Below the pieces are notes generated by a model. The model saw only the letters and a list, made by a program, of their open reading frames with translations, did no database searches and had not been told where the DNA came from. Shown piece by piece: positions 29,918-38,399 of a stretch of 64,000 nucleotides of DNA; position 1 is the stretch's first letter; every line of letters starts with the position of its first letter. Made by a program: the position numbers and the translations under genes. Source of the DNA: Nocardiopsis sp. YSL2 (GTDB lineage: Bacteria > Actinomycetota > Actinomycetes > Streptosporangiales > Streptosporangiaceae); the NCBI RefSeq assembly GCF_030555055.1, contig NZ_JAMOAO010000001.1, positions 372,001 to 436,000 of the forward strand, given 5' to 3'.

Positions 29918-31537
29918 CTACAACTCCCCGGGACAGGACAGTGCCTCCTCTGGAGGCGTCCCGTCGATGAGGTAGGCGTCGACCGCGTCGTCCACGCACG
30001 CGCTGACACCGTAGCCGTAGATGGTGTGTCCCCCGCCCTCGTAGGTCACCAGAGTCGCCGTCTCGAGCTGCTCCGCGAGCTCCTGCGCCCACGCGTACGG
30101 CGTGGCCGGGTCGCCGAGCGTGCCGACGACCACGACCGGCGGGGCGTCGGGGGCGGTGAACCCCGTGGGCGCCTCCTCCGTCTCGGTCCAGTAGGCGCAC
30201 GGCACCACCGCCCACACCCCTCCGCCGAAGTGGGGCGCGGCCTCGGCCTCCCGTACGGTGGCCTCGCGGTAGGCCTCGATGTCCTCGGGGTCGTCGCGGT
30301 CGGCGCAGTTGATCGCGGTCATGGCCGCGGTGTCGTCCATCGGGGCCGCGTCGACGGAGCGGGGGACGGACGTGCCGGCGGTCTCGAAGGCGTAGTCGTA
30401 CAGGTCGGGGAACCAGGTGTCGATCGCCTCGTCGTCCCCGTCGCGCACCGCGAGGACCGCCTGCGCGATGTCCTCCCACAGGAACTCGTCGTAGAGCGCC
30501 ATCATGACCATCCACGAGAAGTCGGCGGAGCCGACGGGCTGCTCGCCGACCATGGGCGGATCGGCGTCCAGCCGGGCGAGGACGTCGTCCATGGCGGCCT
30601 CCGCCCCCTCCGCGCCGTCGAAGGGGCACTCCGTCAGGTCCGACACGCAGTACTCGACGAAGTGCTCCCACGACGCCTGGAAGCCCAGGGCCTGCTCGTA
30701 GGCGGACTCGGCGTTGCTGTGGTCGGTCTCGACCGCGCCGTCGAGGACCAGGGCCCGGGTGTGGTGGGGGAAGGTCTCGGCGTACAGCGCGCCGACGTAG
30801 GTGCCGTAGGAGAAGCCGAGGAAGCTGAGCTCGTCGTCGCCGAGCGCGTCGCGGATGATGTCCAGGTCCCGCACGACGTTCACGGTGCCGATGGTGCGGA
30901 GGAAGTCCTCCCCCGCCGTGTCGGCGCAGTCGTCTGCGTACTCGCGCGCCGCCTCCTCCAGGGGCTCCAGCTGCTCGGGGACCAGGTCGGCGGGTTCGGT
31001 GCCGGCCATCGTGACCATGGCCCGGTCGATGGCGTCCCAGTTCCCGCACTCAAGGCCCTCGCTCCGGCCGACGCCGCGCGGGTCGAAGGAGACCAGATCG
31101 AAGGAGGCCCGCACGCGGGGGCTGAGCGTCTCCCAGAACAGGGCCTCCGAGCCGGTCACCCCGGGGCCGCCGGGGTTGATGACCAGGGAGCCGATCCGCT
31201 CCCCGTCCCCGGTCGCCGCGGCGCGGACGAGGTGCAGGTCGATGGTCCGGCCCCCGGAATCGGCGTAGTCGAGCGGCACGGCGACCGTGCCGCACTCCAG
31301 GGCCGACAGCCAGTCGCGCTCGCCACCCTCCTCGACCGCCGCGTCCAGGTCGTCGCCGGTGTGGCAGGGCGCCCACTCGACGTCCTGGCCCGCGAACCGC
31401 GCCGGTGCGGCCGGCTGGGCCGAACCGCCCGTCCCCGGCGGTCCCCCGGCCGCCGGGAAGAGGTCGGGGACGGCCGTGCAACCGCCGACCAGGACCGTGG
31501 CCAGACCGGCCGCCAGGGCCCGTGCGCCGTACCGCAT
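29918..31537 (-). CDS. Secreted tripeptidyl-aminopeptidase-like alpha/beta-hydrolase lipoprotein
   Basis: A 539-aa exported hydrolase. The N terminus is a lipoprotein signal with lipobox LVGGC (Cys20). The alpha/beta-hydrolase core has NPGGPG (oxyanion segment), the nucleophile in GFSYGT (Ser243), the acid in VVGTLGDPATPY and the histidine in YEGGGHTIYG; this matches the S33 SlpD/TAP family of Streptomyces-like bacteria. It probably trims tripeptides or small ester substrates outside the cell. ATG 31537 has GGAG 7 nt upstream; the open extension to 31669 lacks a signal-like sequence. Confidence 0.88.
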   Translation of the reverse strand: MRYGARALAAGLATVLVGGCTAVPDLFPAAGGPPGTGGSAQPAAPARFAGQDVEWAPCHTGDDLDAAVEEGGERDWLSALECGTVAVPLDYADSGGRTIDLHLVRAAATGDGERIGSLVINPGGPGVTGSEALFWETLSPRVRASFDLVSFDPRGVGRSEGLECGNWDAIDRAMVTMAGTEPADLVPEQLEPLEEAAREYADDCADTAGEDFLRTIGTVNVVRDLDIIRDALGDDELSFLGFSYGTYVGALYAETFPHHTRALVLDGAVETDHSNAESAYEQALGFQASWEHFVEYCVSDLTECPFDGAEGAEAAMDDVLARLDADPPMVGEQPVGSADFSWMVMMALYDEFLWEDIAQAVLAVRDGDDEAIDTWFPDLYDYAFETAGTSVPRSVDAAPMDDTAAMTAINCADRDDPEDIEAYREATVREAEAAPHFGGGVWAVVPCAYWTETEEAPTGFTAPDAPPVVVVGTLGDPATPYAWAQELAEQLETATLVTYEGGGHTIYGYGVSACVDDAVDAYLIDGTPPEEALSCPGEL

Positions 31538-31729
31538 GCGGCGGCTCCGTTTCTGTCGGCCCGGCCGAGGAGCGGCCGGGCGTGATGGTGTCGCCGACGT
31601 AGACGGGTTCTCCGGGCCTGCGGTTCTCGCGCGGATGTCAAGATCGGGACACGTGACAGATCCCGGCACGACCGGTCACACCGTGCACCCGTGGTCCGGC
31701 GCGGTGCGCGCGGCCAGGGGCGGGCGCGC

Positions 31730-33907
31730 TCAGAGCCGGCTGACGTCCGTGGACAGGACGGCGGGCAGGGCGCCCGGGGCGGCGGCCACGAGGAGCGGCC
31801 GCAGCGGTTCGCCGAACGCCAGGCCCTCCCCGGGCTGCCGGTCCCGCGGGTCGGCGTGGGCGATCCACTCCACGAGTTCACCCGCCCGGCCGACGTCGGC
31901 GCCCGGCCGGCTCAGCGCCAGGACCGTGCCCGCCACGTCGCAGCGGACACCGAGGTGCGTGGTGGCGGCGAAGACGCTCTGCGCCCACGCGCCGCGGGAG
32001 ACCGCGCGCGGCTCGGCCCCGCGCGACCGCAGGCGCCGCCAGGAGGGAGCGGTCAGGCCCACCGCCCGGTCGCCGAAGGTGAGGACGAGGCTGGGGCGCT
32101 CCTGGGCCGTGAGCGACTCCTCGGGGTCGGTCAGGGAGGCGTCCATCCACACGCTCACCGGCCCGGAGGCGGCGCGTGCGAGCTCGACCCGGGCCGCGTC
32201 CAGGAGCCGGGTGTCCACCTGGGTGCGCGCCACCGGACCGACCCGCGCCTCCAGCGGGCCCGCGAGGGGGGCGTACCCGGGCAGGACCAGGGGCCAGTCC
32301 ACCGCCGCCCGGCCCCTCAGGGCCGCCTCGCCGTGGACCAGGCACACGATCGAGCGCCGGTGGACGAGCTGGTAGGTGGTGCAGGCGCCGACCTCCCGGG
32401 CGGCCAGGGCCAGCCCCAGGCTCATCGCCTTGGTGCCGGTGGTGATGTCGGCGATCACCGCCGGGGGCGCCGCGCCGTCCTCGACGGCGCCGCCCTCGGC
32501 CGCCAGCCACTCCAGGGCCACGGCGGCGACCGCGTCGGCGTCGGAGCCCTCCACGGGGTCGGCCGTGAAGCGGACCCGGTCGCGGTAGCCGGTCTCCTTG
32601 AGGCGGGCCGCGTCCGGCCGGGGGTCGCCCGGGCGCTCGGCCGCGTACAGGGTGCGTGCGGCGGACTCGCGGACGTGGTCGCGCACGCTCTGCCGGGAGG
32701 GCAGGACCAGGGTCCGGCCGGGGCGGTGGGCGTGCAGGGCGGTGAGGGTCCCCAGGCGGCTGCCTCCGAGGGAGGTGACCAGGCGGGGGCGTTCGCCGGG
32801 GCCGGGATGCCGCTCCGGGGGGCGGGGCCGGGAGGCCGGCGGCGACGGGGGCGGCTCGGGCTCGGCGCCGCGCCCCGTGGGAGGGCGCAGGGGCATCGGC
32901 GGGGGGAAGAAGGCCCTGCGCAGGTCGTCGAAGGACGTGAGCCGCCCGAGGAAGTCGGCCATGCTCCACACGTGGACCTGGCGGGCGGTCAGAGCGGGGT
33001 TGACGGCGGTGATCTGCTCGCGCAGGCTCGGCACGGCGGGCCCGGTGTGGACGAAGAGCACCTGGGCGGCCGTGCCGAAGACGCGGCGCGCCTTGGCCAC
33101 GGTCCACCCTGCGCGGCCCACGACGTCGCCGGGCCGGGTCTTGGCCTCCACGCACAGCACCCGGTGGCCGTGCCGGACGAGGGCGTCGAAGTCGGCGATC
33201 GAGCCGTCGGCGTGGAAGGGGTCGGCGACCCGGCGGGGGCCGAGCACCTCGGTGTCGGGTGCCGCGGCCAGGTGGCGGCGCAGGTGGGACAGCACGCGCC
33301 CCTCGGCGATCACACCGCGCCGGACCGCGGGCGCCAGGTCCGGATACCGGGCGTCGAGGGCCTGCCGGCCGCCCTGGGCGACCAGGCGCACGGGTTCGGG
33401 GTCGCGGTCATCGCACCACTCGGCGCCGTGCACGCGCGCCAGGGTCCGCAGGTCCACGCGGCCGGTGTCGACGGGGCGTTCGGGCCAGGCGGGGTCGTGG
33501 GTGCGCAGGGCGTCGCGGCCGGGGTCGAGGTAGTGGCGCCACCGTCGGGTCGCCGGGTGGCGGTCCGGGGGCAGGACGCGGTCGTGGAAGAGCGCCGCAG
33601 CCACGCTCATGACCTTCGTCCCCCCGGTGTAGTCCAGGAACCAGGGCGCCGCGCCCAGCGACCGGTGCACGGTGGCCAGCGCGTCCTCGGCCGCCTGGAA
33701 GTCGTGCGGGTCCGGACCCACGCTGAGCACGCGCACCGAGGCCGTGTCGGTCAGGGCCTCCACGGCCGCGGCCACCCGGCGCGCCACCCGCAGGGTGCCG
33801 TCGCTGGCCACCAGGACCAGCCGCTCGGCCCTCAGGGTCAGCGCGGACAGCAGGGCGGGGGTCGGACTCCGTCCGACGAGCACCACGGCGGCACGGGGGC
33901 TGTCCAC
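31730..33907 (-). CDS. Double-CARF, PD-(D/E)XK-like nuclease (Card1/Can2-type CRISPR effector)
   Basis: A 725-aa protein. Residues 1-150 look like a CARF cyclic-oligoadenylate sensor, with the LDYTGGTKVMS motif at 91-101. Residues 195-320 resemble the DUF1887/Card1 nuclease: FDALVRHGHRVLCVEAKT carries Asp241 and Glu254-Ala-Lys256 (D...ExK). After a Pro-rich linker (335-375) a second CARF-like half follows (376-530), with VIADITTGTKAMSLG at 484-498. The last 190 residues match nothing I recognise. Known Card1/Can2 proteins have one CARF and are about half this size. GTG 33907 gives the CARF strand immediately; GAGAGGGAG is the likely ribosome site. It is the predicted output nuclease of the type III system upstream. 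Confidence 0.75.
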   Translation of the reverse strand: MDSPRAAVVLVGRSPTPALLSALTLRAERLVLVASDGTLRVARRVAAAVEALTDTASVRVLSVGPDPHDFQAAEDALATVHRSLGAAPWFLDYTGGTKVMSVAAALFHDRVLPPDRHPATRRWRHYLDPGRDALRTHDPAWPERPVDTGRVDLRTLARVHGAEWCDDRDPEPVRLVAQGGRQALDARYPDLAPAVRRGVIAEGRVLSHLRRHLAAAPDTEVLGPRRVADPFHADGSIADFDALVRHGHRVLCVEAKTRPGDVVGRAGWTVAKARRVFGTAAQVLFVHTGPAVPSLREQITAVNPALTARQVHVWSMADFLGRLTSFDDLRRAFFPPPMPLRPPTGRGAEPEPPPSPPASRPRPPERHPGPGERPRLVTSLGGSRLGTLTALHAHRPGRTLVLPSRQSVRDHVRESAARTLYAAERPGDPRPDAARLKETGYRDRVRFTADPVEGSDADAVAAVALEWLAAEGGAVEDGAAPPAVIADITTGTKAMSLGLALAAREVGACTTYQLVHRRSIVCLVHGEAALRGRAAVDWPLVLPGYAPLAGPLEARVGPVARTQVDTRLLDAARVELARAASGPVSVWMDASLTDPEESLTAQERPSLVLTFGDRAVGLTAPSWRRLRSRGAEPRAVSRGAWAQSVFAATTHLGVRCDVAGTVLALSRPGADVGRAGELVEWIAHADPRDRQPGEGLAFGEPLRPLLVAAAPGALPAVLSTDVSRL

Positions 33908-33987
33908 GACCTCCCTCTCGGTCCGGGGCGTGTGCGCGGGTCCACGGTACCGGGCCGGTGCCGCTCCCCTCCGGTCGCGCCCACCGG

Positions 33988-34476
33988 TCACGAGCCCACC
34001 ATGTCCTTCTCCTTGTCCGCCGTCCGCTCCCCGTCCCCGGCCCTGCCCCGGCCCCCGGCCGCCCCCTGGCCCTGGTCCCGGCCGCCCTTGCGCCCCGGCT
34101 CCGGAGCCGTCCTGCCCTGGTCCGGCGAAGCCCTGACCGGGGTTCCGCTGATCACGAACGACCGGCACGCGGTCACCACGCCCTTGCCGTCGCGGACCAG
34201 GTCCGAGGGCACGAGCAGGTCCCGGCGCTCGGGGTGGGCCGATCCGACCACGGAGGAGACGATGAACCACACGCCCTCCTGCGGTTCGGGCAGGTTGGCG
34301 CGGGTGCGTCTCTCCGCGACCAGGGGCACGCCCGCGGGGACGCCCGCCGCACCGCGCACCGGGACGCGCACCGCCTCGACCCGCGCCGGTTCGGGGGCGC
34401 GCGGCCAGCGCTGGATGACACGCGAGCGGGCGTCGACGACTGTCACCACATGCGGCGTCAGGTTGACCACCGGCAT
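33988..34476 (-). CDS. Unknown protein of the NLTPH type, in the CRISPR island
   Basis: A 162-aa protein beginning MPVVNLTPHVVTVVD, with later segments LPEPQEGVWFIVSSVV and RRDLLVPSDLVRDGKG. Similar short NLTPH proteins are common in phages and mobile regions (recalled, not searched); no function is established. About 50 C-terminal residues are low-complexity, Gly/Arg/Asp-rich. ATG 34476 follows GGAGGT. It lies 80 bp upstream of the CARF nuclease on the same strand and could be co-transcribed. Its upstream region carries the TGTCCGAGAG motif shared with cas6 and cas10, linking it to the CRISPR system. Confidence 0.65.
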   Translation of the reverse strand: MPVVNLTPHVVTVVDARSRVIQRWPRAPEPARVEAVRVPVRGAAGVPAGVPLVAERRTRANLPEPQEGVWFIVSSVVGSAHPERRDLLVPSDLVRDGKGVVTACRSFVISGTPVRASPDQGRTAPEPGRKGGRDQGQGAAGGRGRAGDGERTADKEKDMVGS

Positions 34477-34564
34477 CCGGCGACCTCCGTTCCTCTCGGC
34501 GCGTGCCCGCGTCGGTGTGCCGCGGCCACCTGTGTCACCCCCTGCCCGGGGGGTCTCACCGCAG

Positions 34565-34576
34565 TCTCTCGGACAC
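34565..34576 (-). promoter_or_regulatory. Shared CRISPR-island motif, copy upstream of the NLTPH gene
   Basis: Reads GTGTCCGAGAGA on the minus strand, 89 bp before ATG 34476. The same core TGTCCGAGAG or GTCCGAGAG occurs upstream of cas10, cas6 and the 58-codon ORF in the same orientation to transcription. Confidence 0.55.
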
Positions 34577-34680
34577 AGCCGCGCGACCTTGTGCGACCCG
34601 CTGCGACGAAATAATTGAGACCGTTGTTGCCAATGACCGATTCGAATGGGTCGGCGGCGCTTCTCCCACCCCGGAGGCAA

Positions 34681-34710
34681 TTGACAGTTTCCTCACGGCG
34701 GAACTATTTT
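34681..34710 (+). promoter_or_regulatory. Sigma-70-type promoter of the 407-aa gene
   Basis: TTGACA (34681-34686), an 18-bp spacer and TATTTT (34705-34710). A consensus -35 is rare in this GC-rich window. Transcription would start near 34717, giving a leader of about 110 nt. Confidence 0.6.
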
Positions 34711-34768
34711 GGCGTGTGACCTCCCGTGGAAGCGGGGGTGTCAGCTGAGGTCTCGCGTCTCTTTCACG

Positions 34769-34820
34769 CGCTTTCCCGGAGGGCTGGGAAAGCGACCCGG
34801 CCCCGGATCACACCGGGGAG
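34769..34820 (+). promoter_or_regulatory. Structured mRNA leader with buried ribosome site
   Basis: Two hairpins precede the start. CGCTTTCCC/GGGAAAGCG (34769-34777 with 34786-34794) shows GGAGGG in its loop. CCCCGG/CCGGGG (34801-34806 with 34813-34818) pairs part of the Shine-Dalgarno GGGGAG (34815-34820). Translation of the 407-aa gene may therefore depend on RNA folding. Confidence 0.45.
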
Positions 34821-34828
34821 AAGAGTTC

Positions 34829-36052
34829 GTGAGCACGCACCACTGCTCCGCCTGGGAGCTGTTCGGTTCCGCCTCGTTCCTGCGCGCCTTCACGCGTGTG
34901 ATCGGGTGCGGGCCCTGCTCCACGGACGGAACCGCCCAGGGCTGCGCCGGCCATTCCGAGCAGTTCTGCGACTACGTCGACCTGTGCGCCGAGCACTGCC
35001 CGTGCCCGGTCCACCAGGGCGACCCCGACAGCGTCCTCGCCGTGCGTATGCGACGCGCGGCGCCGCGGGACGGCTCGGTGGACCGCACCGCGGCCCACCG
35101 GCTTCGTGATGCCCTGGACGACATCCGCCGCGACCGCTCCTACAAGAACCTGCGGCGCGTCTACCCCCAGCACGCCGCCAACGGCACGGTGCGCTGCGCC
35201 TTCTCCGAGCGCCCCCGGCGCTGGGCCCAGCGCCGGGACGTGGCGCGGGTGGCCACCGACGTGGTCGAGCAGGAGGCGCTGGCCATGCTGGTGCTCACCG
35301 CGGGCTGGGGCAACCCCGCCGCCGACCTGCCCGAGGAGATCCACCAGGGCGAGAACGCCTCCTTCACCGAGGACGGCAGCGCCGTGCCCGTCGCCGACCT
35401 GCACGGGCGCTCCCTCACCGCGGTCAAGGAACCGCCCATGGTCTCCACAGCCACCGGCGACTACCTCCTGCGCAAGCTCGCCGAACTGGCCTGCGGCCGC
35501 GACGCCGACCCGGGCCGCACCCCCGACCAGCGCCGACGGCTGCTCCTGCGGCAACTGCTGCCGACCATCAGCGGCGAGGACGTGGCCCGTCGGCTCACGG
35601 GCGTGCTGGGCCGGATGGCCGTGGACATGCCCGACCACTTCCACCTGGTGCAGCAGGCGCGCGGCCGGGCCCGCAGCGCGCCCTACGCCCCGGTGCCGGA
35701 CACGCACGGAACGCGGCCGGACGCGCCCACGAGGCGGGAGGTCCTGGACGCGGTGGAACGGGACTGGCTGGCCCGCACCGCGCGCACCCTCGCCGACCGG
35801 GCCCAGCAGGAACGCGCGGTCTTCGACGCCGACCCCCAGGGCGCGCTCGACTCCCTGCTGCGCGACGTGCTCGACGAGGGCGGCCCCGGAGAGGCGGTCG
35901 CGCACGCCGGAGCCCGGAGCGGGTCCGCGCGGGGTGCGGCCGTCCCCGGAGCCGCGGCCCCGGACGTGCCCTCGCGGTGGGTCGGCGCCCAGGACGACGC
36001 CGACCTGCGCGCCGACCTGTTGGAGGCATTGGCCGAGGCCATCGACGGGTGA
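34829..36052 (+). CDS. Unknown protein with cysteine-rich N terminus, in the CRISPR island
   Basis: A 407-aa protein I do not recognise. Residues 6-59 hold eight cysteines (Cys6, 27, 30, 39, 47, 53, 57 and 59, including CGPC, CAEHCPCPVH), suggesting metal or Fe-S binding. The rest is mostly helical and charged, with KNLRRVYPQHAANG and VDMPDHFHLVQQARG as distinctive segments and an Ala/Glu-rich C terminus. No signal peptide or membrane helix. GTG 34829 follows GGGGAG. It is the only large plus-strand gene within the cas region, transcribed toward the RAMP operon, with its own strong promoter. Confidence 0.6.
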   Translation: MSTHHCSAWELFGSASFLRAFTRVIGCGPCSTDGTAQGCAGHSEQFCDYVDLCAEHCPCPVHQGDPDSVLAVRMRRAAPRDGSVDRTAAHRLRDALDDIRRDRSYKNLRRVYPQHAANGTVRCAFSERPRRWAQRRDVARVATDVVEQEALAMLVLTAGWGNPAADLPEEIHQGENASFTEDGSAVPVADLHGRSLTAVKEPPMVSTATGDYLLRKLAELACGRDADPGRTPDQRRRLLLRQLLPTISGEDVARRLTGVLGRMAVDMPDHFHLVQQARGRARSAPYAPVPDTHGTRPDAPTRREVLDAVERDWLARTARTLADRAQQERAVFDADPQGALDSLLRDVLDEGGPGEAVAHAGARSGSARGAAVPGAAAPDVPSRWVGAQDDADLRADLLEALAEAIDG

Positions 36053-36146
36053 GGACGGCACCGCCCGGCGGGCCGCGCGTCCCGCTCCCGGTCGGGGCCC
36101 CGGCCCGGCGCGGACCGGCGGCGCGCGGGTCGCGGTGGACGGGTGC

Positions 36147-38399
36147 TCACCCTGCGCCCGGCTGCCCCTGCCCGACACCGAAGCGGGTGGTGAGCGGGGG
36201 CAGGACCGGGTACTCCGCGAACTCGCGCAGCGACATCACCCGCGTGCGGTCCCAGGGCAGGCGGCCCCGCCAGCGGCCGGCCAGGCACACGTCGACGGCC
36301 TGGTCGACCTCCCGCCACCGCCGGGGGTCGGCCCGTCCGCCCAGGCGCCGGGCCACCAGGGCCAGGCCGAACCCGTCCAACAGCTCCCGCACCTGTTCGA
36401 CGCCGGCCCGGGTGACCCCGGCGTCGGGCGCGAGGTCCACCGCGCGGGCCCGGCGGTCCACCAGGTACAGCTCGGGGCGCAGGTGCACGCTGCCCATGCC
36501 CAGCGACTTGCCCATGCCGACCTTGTGGGCGTACTCGGGGTCGGCGGGGTCGCCGCCGTCGACCGGGTTGTCCAGCAGCAGGGCGCGCAGCAGCACTCCC
36601 AGTTCCGCGTCGGTGAGATTGGTGAAGGTGATCCTGGAGTGGAAGGTGAGTCCGTCGCGCAGCGGGATGATATCGCGCTGGGTGTCCCTGGGCGGCTCGC
36701 CCTGGTGTCCGGCGGGCAGGACGGTCAGGCCGAGCTCCTCCTGGGCGCGCTCGTCGTAGCGCACGGGCGAGCCCAGGTCGGCGCGGTGGCGGTGCAGGTA
36801 GGCCTTGTAGCCGCCCAGGCGCACGTGTCCCTCGTGCGACCAGGTGACGATGTCGGGCCGGTCCCCCGCCTGGGTGTCGGGACCCTGCACGAGGTAGTTG
36901 GCGAAGCAGCCGCGCTGGGGCGAGAGCAGCTGCACGCGCAGGGCCGAGCCGTCGGGGTAGTCCGGGTCGGGGTCGGTGCTCAGCGCGTTGCCGAAGGAGA
37001 CCCGGCCCTTGGACGCCCCGGCCTCGCCCGCGAAGGTGTCGGTGTCGCCGAACAGGGCGCGGCACACGTCCACGGGCCGGCCGGCCCGCTCCTCGCGGTC
37101 GGTGTCGCCCCGCTGCGGCCCCAGGACCGGTCCGGGCACCGCCCGCCGGACGGGGCTCTCGTCGCTGACCGCGATGCGGTAGCCGCCCGAGCGGCCGAAC
37201 GACACCACGCGGCCGGCCAGGTCCACGTCGAACCAGACCGGTTCGGGGCCGCGCCGGGGAAGCCCGCCCCCGCCGGCTCCCGCGACGGGTGGGCGTTCGG
37301 GGTCCTCGTGCCCGGCGCCCAGGGTGTCGGGGAAGGCGGCCCGCTGGTAGCCGGTGACCTGTTCGGCGGACTCGAAGAGCTCCACCATGGCGTCGGAGAC
37401 GGGCAGGCGGCCGACGTCCAGGTTCGCGGGCCGGGGGAAGAGGTAGGCGTTGCGGCGTTCGCCCGCCGCGACCCCGGTCAGGACGACCAGGGCGCCGACG
37501 ACCCCGCCCCCGCGGGCGCGGCCGGGGTGGGCGCGGGTGTGCGCCCGCAGGTAGGCCCTGGCCTGGTGTTCGGTGGGGGCGACCGCCGCGATCCTGCGCT
37601 GGCCGGGCAGGTGGACGGCGTACACCCACCGGTACTGCAGGTGCCCGTGCTGCTCGTGGGTCGTGGGCACGTAGGTTCCGCCGCGCGGCGGGTCGGGGAA
37701 CTCCCTCACCCCGAAGTCCCAGGTGCGCAGGCTCTCCCGCAGGACGCCGAAGGTGACCTTGAGGGCCTGGCCGGACTCTCCGGACAGGGAGGTCGCCGGG
37801 ACCTCGACCACGTACCAGCGGGCGTCGGCCGCGGAATGGAACAGGAAGCCCTGCTTGGTGCGCAGGCCCGCGCGGCGCTTGCGGTAATGGGCGTGCTGGT
37901 GGGCCATGACCTTGCGGGCCCTGGTCGACAGGGCGCTGTCGGTGCTGTGGGGGTCGATGCGCACGGGCGCGCGGAAGAACAGCATCGGGGTGTTGACCGG
38001 ACCCGTCTCACCGCTGGTGAGCATGCGCACGGTGTTGCGGACCAGTCCGCGCAGGGTCGATCCCGGGATGGCGGGGAGTGCGCGGTCCCCGTGCGGGAAG
38101 CGGGTGGAGCGGCTCACGCCCGTCCGGTCCAGGGTCTGCCCGACGAACGTGGGCGTGAGCGTGGTCGCGGTGAGATCGATCCATCCGGTGCGGGTGCCGT
38201 CGACGGTGCGGTCATGGCTGCGCAGCAGGTCGGCGGTGCGGTGTCCGGTGTGCAGGTCGTCGGCGGGCATGGGGGTGTCGGCGAGCCGGACCAGCCCGTA
38301 GGGGGCCGTGGCGCGGAAGCGGTCGGCCCGGTGGCCGCCGGCGGTCGGGGATCGGGACGTGTCGCCGAGCCGGGCGGCGACGTCGCGGGGGTCGGCCAT
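36147..38399 (-). CDS. TIGR03986-like type III RAMP protein (Cas7 with insertion)
   Basis: A 750-aa RAMP-superfamily protein. The Cas7-like signature LPAIPGSTLRGLVRNTVRML lies near residues 107-126, and a glycine-rich GMGKSLGMGSVHL loop near 628 closes the RAMP fold; a large region separates them. This matches the TIGR03986 family found in type III-D loci. It should be a backbone subunit contacting crRNA. ATG 38399 overlaps the csx19 stop (TGATG). It is the last gene of the minus-strand effector operon and is convergent with the 407-aa gene. Confidence 0.75.
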   Translation of the reverse strand: MADPRDVAARLGDTSRSPTAGGHRADRFRATAPYGLVRLADTPMPADDLHTGHRTADLLRSHDRTVDGTRTGWIDLTATTLTPTFVGQTLDRTGVSRSTRFPHGDRALPAIPGSTLRGLVRNTVRMLTSGETGPVNTPMLFFRAPVRIDPHSTDSALSTRARKVMAHQHAHYRKRRAGLRTKQGFLFHSAADARWYVVEVPATSLSGESGQALKVTFGVLRESLRTWDFGVREFPDPPRGGTYVPTTHEQHGHLQYRWVYAVHLPGQRRIAAVAPTEHQARAYLRAHTRAHPGRARGGGVVGALVVLTGVAAGERRNAYLFPRPANLDVGRLPVSDAMVELFESAEQVTGYQRAAFPDTLGAGHEDPERPPVAGAGGGGLPRRGPEPVWFDVDLAGRVVSFGRSGGYRIAVSDESPVRRAVPGPVLGPQRGDTDREERAGRPVDVCRALFGDTDTFAGEAGASKGRVSFGNALSTDPDPDYPDGSALRVQLLSPQRGCFANYLVQGPDTQAGDRPDIVTWSHEGHVRLGGYKAYLHRHRADLGSPVRYDERAQEELGLTVLPAGHQGEPPRDTQRDIIPLRDGLTFHSRITFTNLTDAELGVLLRALLLDNPVDGGDPADPEYAHKVGMGKSLGMGSVHLRPELYLVDRRARAVDLAPDAGVTRAGVEQVRELLDGFGLALVARRLGGRADPRRWREVDQAVDVCLAGRWRGRLPWDRTRVMSLREFAEYPVLPPLTTRFGVGQGQPGAG

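Larger units (their letters stand above)
34477..34828. other. AT-richer divergent intergenic region in the CRISPR island
   Basis: 352 bp between the NLTPH gene and the 407-aa gene. The middle (about 34600-34735) is clearly lower in GC than anything nearby. One frame there, ending at 34748, reads like protein with low-GC codons but has no plausible start, suggesting a gene remnant. The region also holds the shared motif, a sigma-70-type promoter and two leader hairpins listed separately. Confidence 0.6.
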
